From positions 62,001 through 126,000 of the forward strand of contig CAZNYN010000001.1 of the NCBI GenBank assembly GCA_964577295.1: a stretch of DNA of 64,000 nt, read 5' to 3'. This document shows positions 16,182 through 24,245 of this stretch, piece after piece. The notes below the pieces were generated by a model. The model saw only the letters and a list, made by a program, of their open reading frames with translations, did not search any database and had not been told where the DNA came from. Every line of letters begins with the position of its first letter. Positions within the stretch are counted from its first letter, which is position 1. Source of the DNA: CAZNYN01 sp964577295. GTDB taxonomy: Bacteria > Synergistota > Synergistia > Synergistales > Synergistaceae. The translations under genes and the position numbers were made by a program.

Positions 16182-17866
16182 ATATAGCTAAAAGAACATG
16201 TAACATTTTTTTACCTCTGCTAATATGTCTTTTTGTGTCCACAGCAAAGCCGCAGTCTGCTTTGGCTTTCGACCCGGCTGCGGTATACGGGCCCCGCATA
16301 GAAAAACTCTGCATGGTAATAGTCAGAAATTCCGACGCTCAGGTGCTTGCCGTCGAGCGCGGAGACGCAGACGTCATAAGCGAACTAGCACGCCCCTCGG
16401 ATATAGAGAGGCTAAGCCGAAATCCAAAATTAAAAATGTCCCTTGCCAGAGGTTTTCACGCCTTTTTTATTCTCCTCAACAATGAAAAAGCTCCATGGAA
16501 TGACAAATATGTGCGCCAAGCCGCGGCTGAGGCGATAGACAGAAACAACATAGTGAGGACGATATACTCTGGCTACTGCGAGCCTATAAACAGTTGGCTG
16601 CCTCCCGTCTCTCCGTGGGCTCTGCCCGAGAGCACAAAGACAATTTTCGACAGAGATAGCGCACGCTCAAAGTTAAAGTCCCGCGGCTATTCATGGAACA
16701 TTTCCGGACTGCTTGTAGCTCCCGACGGCAAGGCTTTGCCTCACATAAAACTCTTGACGCCGCTTGCCAACGTCGCACCTACGACAGCGGAGATGGCGGA
16801 ACAGGCTGCGGATTCGCTGAGAGCAGTAGGCTTTCCCGTGGATGTCGAACCTATGGATTTTTCCGCTATGGTTGCAAAGCTCGACCGTAAGGACTACTCA
16901 ATGGCTGTTTTGGCGTGGAGTATGGGGCGTAATCCCGATTCTCTATACGCCTTTTACCACAGTTCGATGAGTGCCGAGGGCGGCTACAATATGACGGGCA
17001 CTAAGGACAAAGCCCTTGATGCGGAACTTTCAAAGCTCCGTTTCGCGAAGGATAAGAAAGAGGCGGAAGCGGCATCTGCCAAAGTTCAGCTCATGCTTGC
17101 CGATATTATGCCCTCCATTCCGATATACAGCCGTTTTTCCGTGGCGTCAGTCTCAAATTCATGGAAAAACATCCTTACAACGGAAAAAGTTACAGCCGAC
17201 AATATGTGGTCCTTCCTGATGGCGGAGCCGAAAGACGGCCGTATGCGCACGATGAATGTCATCTTGCCCGAAGAGCCGAGAAATTTGAATCCCTTTACTG
17301 CAAGCACAGCTTACTCATGGCAGGTTTTGGGCATGATATATGAGGGGATGATATCGACAAATCCCTTCACTTTGGAGGACATGCCTGGCATAGCGGAAAG
17401 CTGGAGCGTGAAAAGCGCGGCAAACGGCGAAAATATGCACACGGAGCTTGTTTTTAAATTCAAGAATGGGCTTAAATGGAACGACGGATCTGCTATGACC
17501 GCTTCCGATATGAAAGTCACAATAGATTTTCTGCGCAGAAATAAGATACCGCGCTTTTTTGATTCTGTAAAAGATGTTGAAAACGTATCTGTTTCGGGGA
17601 ATACTTTGACTGTAAGGATGAAAGGCGTGAGCTACTGGTATTTGGACAATATCGGAGGCTTACCCTGCATGCCAAAAAAAATTCTTGATAAAATATCCGA
17701 TTGGCAGAATTGGAATCCCATAGCAAAGGACGGAAAAACCGCAGCCTTGGGACTTATAGGGTGCGGCCCGTTTATGCTTGACGAGTACAGGGCGGGTGAG
17801 TATGTAATGATGAAGAAAAACCCACATTACAGAATGCTTGACAACAGAAAGGACAACTTGAAATGA
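16178..17866 (+). CDS. peptide ABC transporter substrate-binding protein, apparently circularly permuted
   Basis: A 562-residue exported protein of the SBP_bac_5 (oligopeptide-binding) family, with a signal peptide ending near ALA-FD at residue ~30. Order of segments is unusual. Residues ~38-345 match the second half of the family: VERGDADVI, then FHAFFILLNNEKAPWNDKYV with RQAAAEAIDRNNIV. Residues ~350-562 match the first half: LPEEPRNLNPFTAS, MIYEGM, GIAESW, FKFKNGLKWNDGSAMTASDM, GCGPFMLDEY and a final KKNPHY. The seam lies at the NPxY motif. Translation starts with TTG overlapping the upstream stop. It could be a true permutant or a fusion after tandem duplication; total length fits one complete protein. 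Confidence 0.8.
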   Translation: MNIAKRTCNIFLPLLICLFVSTAKPQSALAFDPAAVYGPRIEKLCMVIVRNSDAQVLAVERGDADVISELARPSDIERLSRNPKLKMSLARGFHAFFILLNNEKAPWNDKYVRQAAAEAIDRNNIVRTIYSGYCEPINSWLPPVSPWALPESTKTIFDRDSARSKLKSRGYSWNISGLLVAPDGKALPHIKLLTPLANVAPTTAEMAEQAADSLRAVGFPVDVEPMDFSAMVAKLDRKDYSMAVLAWSMGRNPDSLYAFYHSSMSAEGGYNMTGTKDKALDAELSKLRFAKDKKEAEAASAKVQLMLADIMPSIPIYSRFSVASVSNSWKNILTTEKVTADNMWSFLMAEPKDGRMRTMNVILPEEPRNLNPFTASTAYSWQVLGMIYEGMISTNPFTLEDMPGIAESWSVKSAANGENMHTELVFKFKNGLKWNDGSAMTASDMKVTIDFLRRNKIPRFFDSVKDVENVSVSGNTLTVRMKGVSYWYLDNIGGLPCMPKKILDKISDWQNWNPIAKDGKTAALGLIGCGPFMLDEYRAGEYVMMKKNPHYRMLDNRKDNLK

Positions 17867-18840
17867 GCCGCTCATGGCTTCTGAAGCGGCTGCTGTCGTC
17901 GCTGTGCGTCCTTGCCGCAGTCCTGATACTGAACTTTATACTCTTTAGGATTATGCCCGGTGATGCTGTCAGTACCATAGTAGATCCCAATTTCTCCCCC
18001 GAGGCGAAAGAGCGTCTTCGGGAGCTTTACGGTCTTGACAAACCGATGCTTGAGCAGTTTTTCATATACATAAAACAGATGCTGACATTCAGCTTCGGAC
18101 TCTCCTTTTTGAGCAGAAAGCCTGTATGGGACGAACTTCTTTCGCGCCTTCCGTCAACATTGATATTGATGTCTCTTTCAATGTTCCTATCTGCCGTACT
18201 CGGAATATGGCTTGGCATAAAAGCCGCCTTAAACCGCGGAAAATTTTCAGAAAAGCTCGTCCTCAGAGCAGGCGCAATAACATCATCCTTCCCAGGATTC
18301 TTTGTTCAGCTTGTTCTTTTGATGCTCTTTGCAAGAACTTTTGCAATCTTTCCTCTGCGCGGGAGCTTATCGGTACCCCCTCCTACGGAATTTTTTCCTC
18401 TTATGGCCGACTATGCAAAGCATCTTGCTCTGCCCGTAATATCCCTGACAATAATGGGATTCGGCGGCTGGGCTTTATATGTGCGTAACCTCATGGTGCG
18501 CGCCCTGGGAGAAGATTTTGTCCTCATGGCCAGAGCGAGGGGACTTTCGTTCTCGCGTATCGTCTACGGACATGCCTTTCGTACAATTCTGCCGCCTATT
18601 GTGACGATACTCCTAATGTCTCTTCCCGGTCTTGTCTCGGGAGCCGTCATTACAGAATCAGTCTTTTCCCTTTACGGTGTAGGTACATTCCTTCTGGAAG
18701 CAGTCTCGGGGCATGATTACCCTTCGGCAGGCGCAGCATTCTATCTGCTTGCACTTATGACGGTGCTATGCAACTTTGCGGCAGATATAGCCTATGGATT
18801 TGTCGACCCGAGAGTAAGAATCGAAGGTAAAAACCAATGA
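17863..18840 (+). CDS. peptide ABC transporter permease (DppB-like)
   Basis: A 325-residue inner-membrane permease of the dipeptide/oligopeptide/nickel type. About six membrane segments are visible. The N terminus is typical (FILFRIMPGDAVSTI and LRELYGLDKPMLEQF). The EAA cytoplasmic loop that contacts the ATPase reads RARGLSFSRIVYGHAFR. The ATG overlaps the binding-protein stop by four bases and the stop overlaps the next permease's ATG, so the operon is tightly coupled. Confidence 0.9.
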   Translation: MSRSWLLKRLLSSLCVLAAVLILNFILFRIMPGDAVSTIVDPNFSPEAKERLRELYGLDKPMLEQFFIYIKQMLTFSFGLSFLSRKPVWDELLSRLPSTLILMSLSMFLSAVLGIWLGIKAALNRGKFSEKLVLRAGAITSSFPGFFVQLVLLMLFARTFAIFPLRGSLSVPPPTEFFPLMADYAKHLALPVISLTIMGFGGWALYVRNLMVRALGEDFVLMARARGLSFSRIVYGHAFRTILPPIVTILLMSLPGLVSGAVITESVFSLYGVGTFLLEAVSGHDYPSAGAAFYLLALMTVLCNFAADIAYGFVDPRVRIEGKNQ

Positions 18841-20018
18841 TATCCCTCTTCAAGCGCAAAAGCATAATTCTATTTATCCTAATTATACTTGCCGGAATAT
18901 TTGCTCCCTTAATTACGGCATATCACCCCTCCGATGTTGTCGGTGCGCCCTTTGCCCGCCCAATCTGGTGGAATATGGATCTCTCACCCTTTGCCGAATA
19001 CAAAATTTCTTCGGACGAGATATCTTTTGATTGGAAATATGCCCCTCCTGCAATATTCGCCTTACAGGGAGAGATTAAGGCTTCTCCCGATGCCGATGTC
19101 CGAATCATCTGGAAGTCTCCGTCGGGGGAGAGAGAACTTCTCTCACTTAGAGGGCAATCGGTATATTATATAAATCTCGACGCGCGGGACATGATTTTTA
19201 AACAATCAATAGGTGTCCCACTTATAGGAAACAGTACGCACTACCTCTTCCCGTCCAAGGGAACTTATTCTGTAAAAATTGAAAACGCGAAAAGCACAGA
19301 TTTGACACTTTCCCTCCCAGGAATGAGACATGGGCTTTTGGGAACAGACCAGAGGGGACGCGACGTATTTACAATGCTCATTTACGGAATAAGAACCTCT
19401 CTCACAGTCGGCATTGCGGCCACAGTAATAGCAAGTGTCCTGGGGCTCGGCTTCGGGCTTGCCGCAGGCTATATCGGAGGCGTGACGGACCTTCTTGTCA
19501 TGAGAGCTGTAGACATACTGCTATCCATACCCACACTTCCTATTTTAATGGTTCTGGCTGGAATATGGGGCAAGGGACTATGGCAGCTTGTTCTGATACT
19601 CTCCATATTTTCATGGATGGGAACTGCACGCTCCGTGCGCTCCTTAGTGCTTACAGTGCGCGAGAGCCCGTGGGTGGAGGGGCTTAAAGCCTTGGGAGCC
19701 AAGAGAAGCTACATACTCATCCGCCACCTTTTGCCCGAAACAGCGCCGATACTTCTTGCAAACCTGGCATTGGGAGTTCCGGGGGCGATACTCTCCGAAG
19801 CGGGGCTCGCCTTCCTCGGCCTATCGGATCCAAGACTCATATCGTGGGGCAGAATGCTTCACGAGGCTCACTCCTTCGGAGCTTTCACGGAAGGAGCCTG
19901 GTGGCTTCTCCTTCCTCCTGGAATCGGAATTGTCCTAGTATGCCTGATATTCATGGATATCGGACGCTATCTTGAGGAACGAATAGATCCAAGGCTTGGA
20001 GGAAAAGACAATGTTTAA
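18837..20018 (+). CDS. peptide ABC transporter permease (DppC-like) with large periplasmic insert
   Basis: A 393-residue second permease, about 100 residues longer than usual DppC proteins. After the first membrane segment (residues ~8-28) an extracytoplasmic stretch of roughly 130 residues, rich in beta-type alternation, precedes the conserved HGLLGTDQRGRDVF motif near residue 165. The rest is standard: five membrane segments and the ALGAKRSYILIRHLLPE coupling loop. The insert could contact the unusual binding protein. It overlaps the first ATPase gene by eight bases. Confidence 0.88.
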   Translation: MISLFKRKSIILFILIILAGIFAPLITAYHPSDVVGAPFARPIWWNMDLSPFAEYKISSDEISFDWKYAPPAIFALQGEIKASPDADVRIIWKSPSGERELLSLRGQSVYYINLDARDMIFKQSIGVPLIGNSTHYLFPSKGTYSVKIENAKSTDLTLSLPGMRHGLLGTDQRGRDVFTMLIYGIRTSLTVGIAATVIASVLGLGFGLAAGYIGGVTDLLVMRAVDILLSIPTLPILMVLAGIWGKGLWQLVLILSIFSWMGTARSVRSLVLTVRESPWVEGLKALGAKRSYILIRHLLPETAPILLANLALGVPGAILSEAGLAFLGLSDPRLISWGRMLHEAHSFGAFTEGAWWLLLPPGIGIVLVCLIFMDIGRYLEERIDPRLGGKDNV

Positions 20019-20772
20019 GGCTCAGAACCTCACGGTAAGATACCCGAAAACAGATAAAGATGCCGTCTGCGGAATTTCCTTTGAACTTGCAAAAGGCAGC
20101 TTTACCGCACTCGTAGGAGAGTCGGGAAGCGGGAAAAGCACTATAATCTCAGCCTCCTTGGGACTTCTGCCGCCCCATTCCTCCGTAAGCGGAAAAATAG
20201 TGCTTAATAATCATGAAATAAATACGGCAAATATGGACGAGAACTCATTTCGTAAATATCGCTGGAAAGAAATGGCTCTCGTGCCTCAGGGTGCGCTGAA
20301 TTCCTTCACCCCCGTTCTGACAATAGGAAAGCACATTGCGGAAGTGCTGGACTTTCACATGGGCATAAAGGGCAGGGAAGCGGAAGATAAAATTTCATCA
20401 CTTCTTGAAGAAGTATCATTGCCGAAAGAGAGCGCAAAAAAATACCCGCATGAACTTTCGGGCGGGCAGAAACAGCGTGCCGCTATCGCTCTGGCTCTGG
20501 CTTGTTCACCGTCACTGCTATTCGCGGATGAGCCGACAACTGCGCTTGATGTTGTAACACAGGCTTCCGTGCTGAAACTTCTTTTGAAACTCAGAACAGA
20601 AAAATCTCTTACAATTCTCTTTGTCACTCATGACCTCCCGATGGCGGCATCTCTGTGCGACACATTGATAGTTATGAAGGACGGACACATTGTCGAATCG
20701 GGAACACCGCGCCAAATAGTCGAAAATCCGCGGGACGAACATACAAAGTCGCTTGTGCGGGCAATGATGTGA
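20011..20772 (+). CDS. peptide ABC transporter ATP-binding protein (DppD-like, short)
   Basis: A 253-residue ATPase with Walker A GESGSGKST, Q-loop (LVPQGALN), signature LSGGQKQR, Walker B LLFADEPTTALD and H-loop FVTHD. It ends about 70 residues earlier than typical DppD proteins, lacking the C-terminal oligopeptide-transporter extension that often carries a Cys cluster. The ATG at 20011 follows TTGGAGGAAAAGACA; an in-frame ATG 15 bases upstream is less well placed. It pairs with the next ATPase. Confidence 0.9.
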   Translation: MFKAQNLTVRYPKTDKDAVCGISFELAKGSFTALVGESGSGKSTIISASLGLLPPHSSVSGKIVLNNHEINTANMDENSFRKYRWKEMALVPQGALNSFTPVLTIGKHIAEVLDFHMGIKGREAEDKISSLLEEVSLPKESAKKYPHELSGGQKQRAAIALALACSPSLLFADEPTTALDVVTQASVLKLLLKLRTEKSLTILFVTHDLPMAASLCDTLIVMKDGHIVESGTPRQIVENPRDEHTKSLVRAMM

Positions 20773-20782
20773 GGTAAGATAC

Positions 20783-21580
20783 ATGGAAACCACTATACTC
20801 TCTGTTCAAAACGTAAGCGTATCATTTAAATCCAAAAGGGGAGCCGTTCACAAGGCTGTCGATTCCGTATCCTTCGCACTGGAAATGGGAGAGAGTCTTG
20901 CGATAGTTGGAGAATCCGGAAGCGGAAAAACCACACTTATGCGCGCAGTGATGGGGCTCGTTCCAATAGAGTCGGGAAGCATCCGCCTGATGGGTAAAGA
21001 TATATCCGAACTCACACCCGCCGAATTTAACAAAATAAGAAGAGAGTGCGGCTACATGCCGCAAGACCCATACGGAGCCATACCACCGGGGCTCTCCGCT
21101 CTCGAGGCAGTCACAGAACCGCTCCAAATTGCCTCTATTCCCATCTCTAAAGAAGAAATGGCACGCCGCGCGAAATCTTTGCTTGCCGAGCTTAAAATCA
21201 ACGATGAAAGAATCTTTGCATCAAGAGCCGTAGGACTATCGGGCGGTCAGAGGCAGAGAGTCGGAATCGCAAGGGCTCTCATCCTTTCGCCGAAACTGCT
21301 GCTGTGCGACGAACCGACCTCAATGCAGGATGTATCGACGAGAAGCGAAATAACGGACGTATTTAAGCGCAGAACGGAGAGCGGAATGTCCATGATATTC
21401 GTGACTCACGACCTGCTCCTTGCGGGAAAAAGCGCGGACAGAATAATAGTAATGAAAGATGGAATCGTCTGCGAAGACGGAACATCAAAAGAAATATTGA
21501 ATAACCCGAAGAGTGAATACACACAATTACTGCTGGACTCAGTACCGAAATTTAAAACAACGGAAGAAAACAACTCTTAG
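20783..21580 (+). CDS. peptide ABC transporter ATP-binding protein (DppF-like)
   Basis: A 265-residue ATPase with Walker A GESGSGKTT, signature LSGGQRQR and H-loop FVTHD. The D-loop after Walker B reads CDEPTSMQD where most homologues have SALD, a change at residues that signal between the two ATPase sites. Like its partner it is short and lacks a C-terminal extension. It lies ten bases after the first ATPase gene and overlaps no other real gene. Confidence 0.9.
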   Translation: METTILSVQNVSVSFKSKRGAVHKAVDSVSFALEMGESLAIVGESGSGKTTLMRAVMGLVPIESGSIRLMGKDISELTPAEFNKIRRECGYMPQDPYGAIPPGLSALEAVTEPLQIASIPISKEEMARRAKSLLAELKINDERIFASRAVGLSGGQRQRVGIARALILSPKLLLCDEPTSMQDVSTRSEITDVFKRRTESGMSMIFVTHDLLLAGKSADRIIVMKDGIVCEDGTSKEILNNPKSEYTQLLLDSVPKFKTTEENNS

Positions 21581-21602
21581 CCGATATATGGAGGTCGTTA
21601 AA

Positions 21603-22544
21603 ATGTTTGAATGCGGAGACGGAATTTACGGAACAGACAGCTTCTACGAACGCGAGGGATGCACATCTATCTACATAATTTGCAGCGGCGGGAGGTGCGG
21701 AATCATCGAAAGCGCCGCAAACTCCTCCTTGCCTCATCTTCTCTCGGCTCTTGACGAACTCGGTGTTGACTATGCCAATGTAGACTTTCTCGCTTTAACC
21801 CACGTCCACCTAGACCATGCCGGCGGCGCAGGCTCATACATGCAAAAATTCCCCAACGCCAAACTAATAGTACATCCGAGGGGAGCAAAACACATGGCAG
21901 ACCCCACGGCTCTTATAGAAGGTGTGTGCGAAGTTTACGGCAAGTCTGAGACTGAGCGCATGTACGGTGAGATAATCCCCATTGATAGGGAAAGAATCAT
22001 CAGCGCCGATGACGGTTACGTCTTTCACATCGGAGACAAAAAAATCATAACTTTGGAAACCCCAGGGCACGCTAAACACCATAACTCCTACTATGACGAG
22101 AGCGACTCGGTTATATTTTCCGGAGACACCTTTGGCGTATCATACTCGGAAATGCAGACAGAAAAAGGACGCTGGGCAATACCGACAACATCACCGGTAC
22201 AATTTAGCCCCGAAAATATGGTCAGATCAATAAACAAAATGCTCGCACTAAATCCAAAAAAAATTCTGCTTACCCACTTCGGCGAAGTAAGCAATATAAG
22301 TGAAGCCGCGGAAGAACTTTGCTCCACAGTCCAAGAATACACAAAAATAGCGGAAGCCGCACAGGGCGACTTCAAGCTGATAAAAGAAAACGTGAAAAAT
22401 CTTCACATAGAAATGTGCAAGAAACATAACATCCCCCACCCGGAACAGTACACAGACAGCACCTTGTCTGTAGATACAGAACTAAATTCCCAAGGCCTGG
22501 CCTGCTGGTACGAGTACTGCCGCAGAAATGGAAGAGGCAAGTAG
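21603..22544 (+). CDS. metallo-beta-lactamase-fold hydrolase
   Basis: A 313-residue metallo-hydrolase with the di-zinc motif THVHLDHAG, a later TPGHAKHH and SGDTFG. The frame opens at 21513 inside the ATPase gene, but the ATG at 21603 has GGAGGT nine bases upstream. It is the last gene of the peptide-transporter operon, so it may process an imported compound. The family covers many reactions, such as lactonases, glyoxalases and alkylsulfatase-like enzymes, and the substrate cannot be told. The C-terminal ~100 residues beyond the core do not resemble a domain I can name. Confidence 0.85.
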   Translation: MFECGDGIYGTDSFYEREGCTSIYIICSGGRCGIIESAANSSLPHLLSALDELGVDYANVDFLALTHVHLDHAGGAGSYMQKFPNAKLIVHPRGAKHMADPTALIEGVCEVYGKSETERMYGEIIPIDRERIISADDGYVFHIGDKKIITLETPGHAKHHNSYYDESDSVIFSGDTFGVSYSEMQTEKGRWAIPTTSPVQFSPENMVRSINKMLALNPKKILLTHFGEVSNISEAAEELCSTVQEYTKIAEAAQGDFKLIKENVKNLHIEMCKKHNIPHPEQYTDSTLSVDTELNSQGLACWYEYCRRNGRGK

Positions 22545-22815
22545 CTTAACCCGGATAAAACAAAAATCCGCATTTTTACAGCAGAAAGCGCGCAGAAACT
22601 GGGGCTCAACTTTCGTAAACAACAACCAGCCATGAGCCCACCTAATCAAACCTAAGCAGGCTCAGAATTTTATCTGTTTTTGCTCCTGTGTATTGTATCA
22701 GAGTGAGAAGTCACCTGTAATCCTGACAGCGGGATAAATACGAACTGTCTAAGCTGTAGGGTACAGCATAAATCCGGAGCGCAGTTTTTTAGTTTATAAA
22801 CACGTTTTGTGTTGT
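22545..22815. other. intergenic region between convergent operons
   Basis: No gene is supported. A weak CGGAT/ATCCG hairpin with a T-rich tail (22552-22578) might terminate the transporter operon. GGGCTCA/TGAGCCC (about 22604-22640) and GCTGTA/TACAGC (about 22754-22768) are further inverted repeats of unknown meaning. Confidence 0.4.
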
Positions 22816-22853
22816 ATAAAAAAATCGGAACCGCCTGTTTGTCGGCGGTTCCG
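22816..22853 (-). terminator. terminator of the V-type ATPase operon
   Basis: CGGAACCGCC and GGCGGTTCCG form a perfect ten-base stem; on the minus strand it is followed by ATTTTTTT. Confidence 0.9.
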
Positions 22854-22860
22854 TTGTGTT

Positions 22861-24243
22861 TTAGTCTAGGTCGTTCTTTTTGATGTGCTCTTCTATGTCT
22901 GCCAGCGAGACTCGAGTGAGTTCTGCTCTAGGCAGAGAGCTTAGTATTTCCCAGGACATGTCCAGTGAGTAGCCTATTTCCCGTTCTTCCTCTTTGCCCT
23001 GCTTTAGGAATTTTTCTTCAAAGAGGCGGCCGAAGCCGAGTGTTGCTTTGTCGCTCTTTGAAAGTTCGTCTTCTCCGACGACTCCAGCCAGTGAGCGAAC
23101 TTCCTGCACTCTGCTGTAGGAGGCGAATAGCTGGCTTGAGACGTTAGGGTGGTCATCACGTGTAAAGCCTTTGCCTATTCCGTCTTTCATGAGTCGCGAA
23201 AGGCTTGTTAGGATGTCTATCGGGGGATAGACGTTCTTTGCGTCAAGGTCGCGCGAAAGCACTATCTGTCCTTCTGTGATGAATCCCGTCAGGTCGGGTA
23301 TCGGATGGGTGATGTCGTCGTTAGGCATTGTCAGAATCGGAATCTGAGTCACGCTTCCTTCAATTCCTCTTACAACTCCCGCTCTTTCGTAGAGTGATGC
23401 AAGGTCGCTGTAAAGGTACGCCGGATATCCTTTACGGCTCGGGACTTCTCCCGCTGCAACTCCGAGTTCGCGAAGTGCTTCGCAGTAGCTTGTCATGTCC
23501 GTAATTATGACTAGAACGTGCAGGCCGAGCTCATAAGCGAGGTATTCCGCAGTTGAAAGGGCCATTCTGGGTGTTGCGATACGCTCAATGACAGGGTCAT
23601 CCGCAAGGTTAAGGAATGTGACGATGTTGTTGCTGTGCCCCTTGGATGAGAGTTCCTGTGTGAAGAAGGCTGCATCGTCGTGCTTGATTCCTATTCCCGC
23701 AAATACGACGGCGAAGTCGTCCGAACCCATAATCTTAGCCTGTGTCGCAATCTGCACGGCAAGCTGGTTGTGTGGAAGTCCGTTGCCCGAGAAGATGGGC
23801 AGCTTCTGTCCGCGGATAAGTGTCGTCAGAGTGTCAATTGCCGATATTCCCGTATGTATGAAGTCCTTGGGATACTGGCGCGCCATGGGGTTGAGGGGCA
23901 GTCCGTTGATGTTGACCCTCTTTCCTCCGAATATTTCTCCGCATCCGTCTCTCGGCTCTCCGAGACCGTTGAAGGTTCTTCCGAGCATGTTCTTGGAGAG
24001 GTGCACTTCAAGAGGGCGCCCCAGAAATTTTAGTTTTGTCGTATTTGGGACAAGGTCTTCCGTGCCGGTGAAAACCTGCACAAGCGTGGCTTTTTCACTG
24101 AGTGACTTAACCTGTCCGTGACGTATGTTTCCTTTGCTGTCTCTGATATCTACAAGCTCGCCGTAGCCTACGCCGGAGACATTTTCGACAAGCACAAAGG
24201 GGCCGTCTATGTCCTTTACACCAATATATTCAGGCTGTGCCAT
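22861..24243 (-). CDS. ntpB: V-type ATPase subunit B
   Basis: A 460-residue non-catalytic nucleotide-binding subunit of the V1/A1 head, alternating with subunit A in the hexamer. It has the family N terminus (YIGVKDIDGPFVLVENVSG), the ISAIDTLTTLIRGQKLPIFSG segment that replaces a working P-loop, and the late SRLMKDGIGKGFTRDDH stretch. Length is normal. It is the last gene of the nine-gene operon, starting just after the subunit A stop. Confidence 0.95.
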   Translation of the reverse strand: MAQPEYIGVKDIDGPFVLVENVSGVGYGELVDIRDSKGNIRHGQVKSLSEKATLVQVFTGTEDLVPNTTKLKFLGRPLEVHLSKNMLGRTFNGLGEPRDGCGEIFGGKRVNINGLPLNPMARQYPKDFIHTGISAIDTLTTLIRGQKLPIFSGNGLPHNQLAVQIATQAKIMGSDDFAVVFAGIGIKHDDAAFFTQELSSKGHSNNIVTFLNLADDPVIERIATPRMALSTAEYLAYELGLHVLVIITDMTSYCEALRELGVAAGEVPSRKGYPAYLYSDLASLYERAGVVRGIEGSVTQIPILTMPNDDITHPIPDLTGFITEGQIVLSRDLDAKNVYPPIDILTSLSRLMKDGIGKGFTRDDHPNVSSQLFASYSRVQEVRSLAGVVGEDELSKSDKATLGFGRLFEEKFLKQGKEEEREIGYSLDMSWEILSSLPRAELTRVSLADIEEHIKKNDLD

Positions 24244-24245
24244 GG

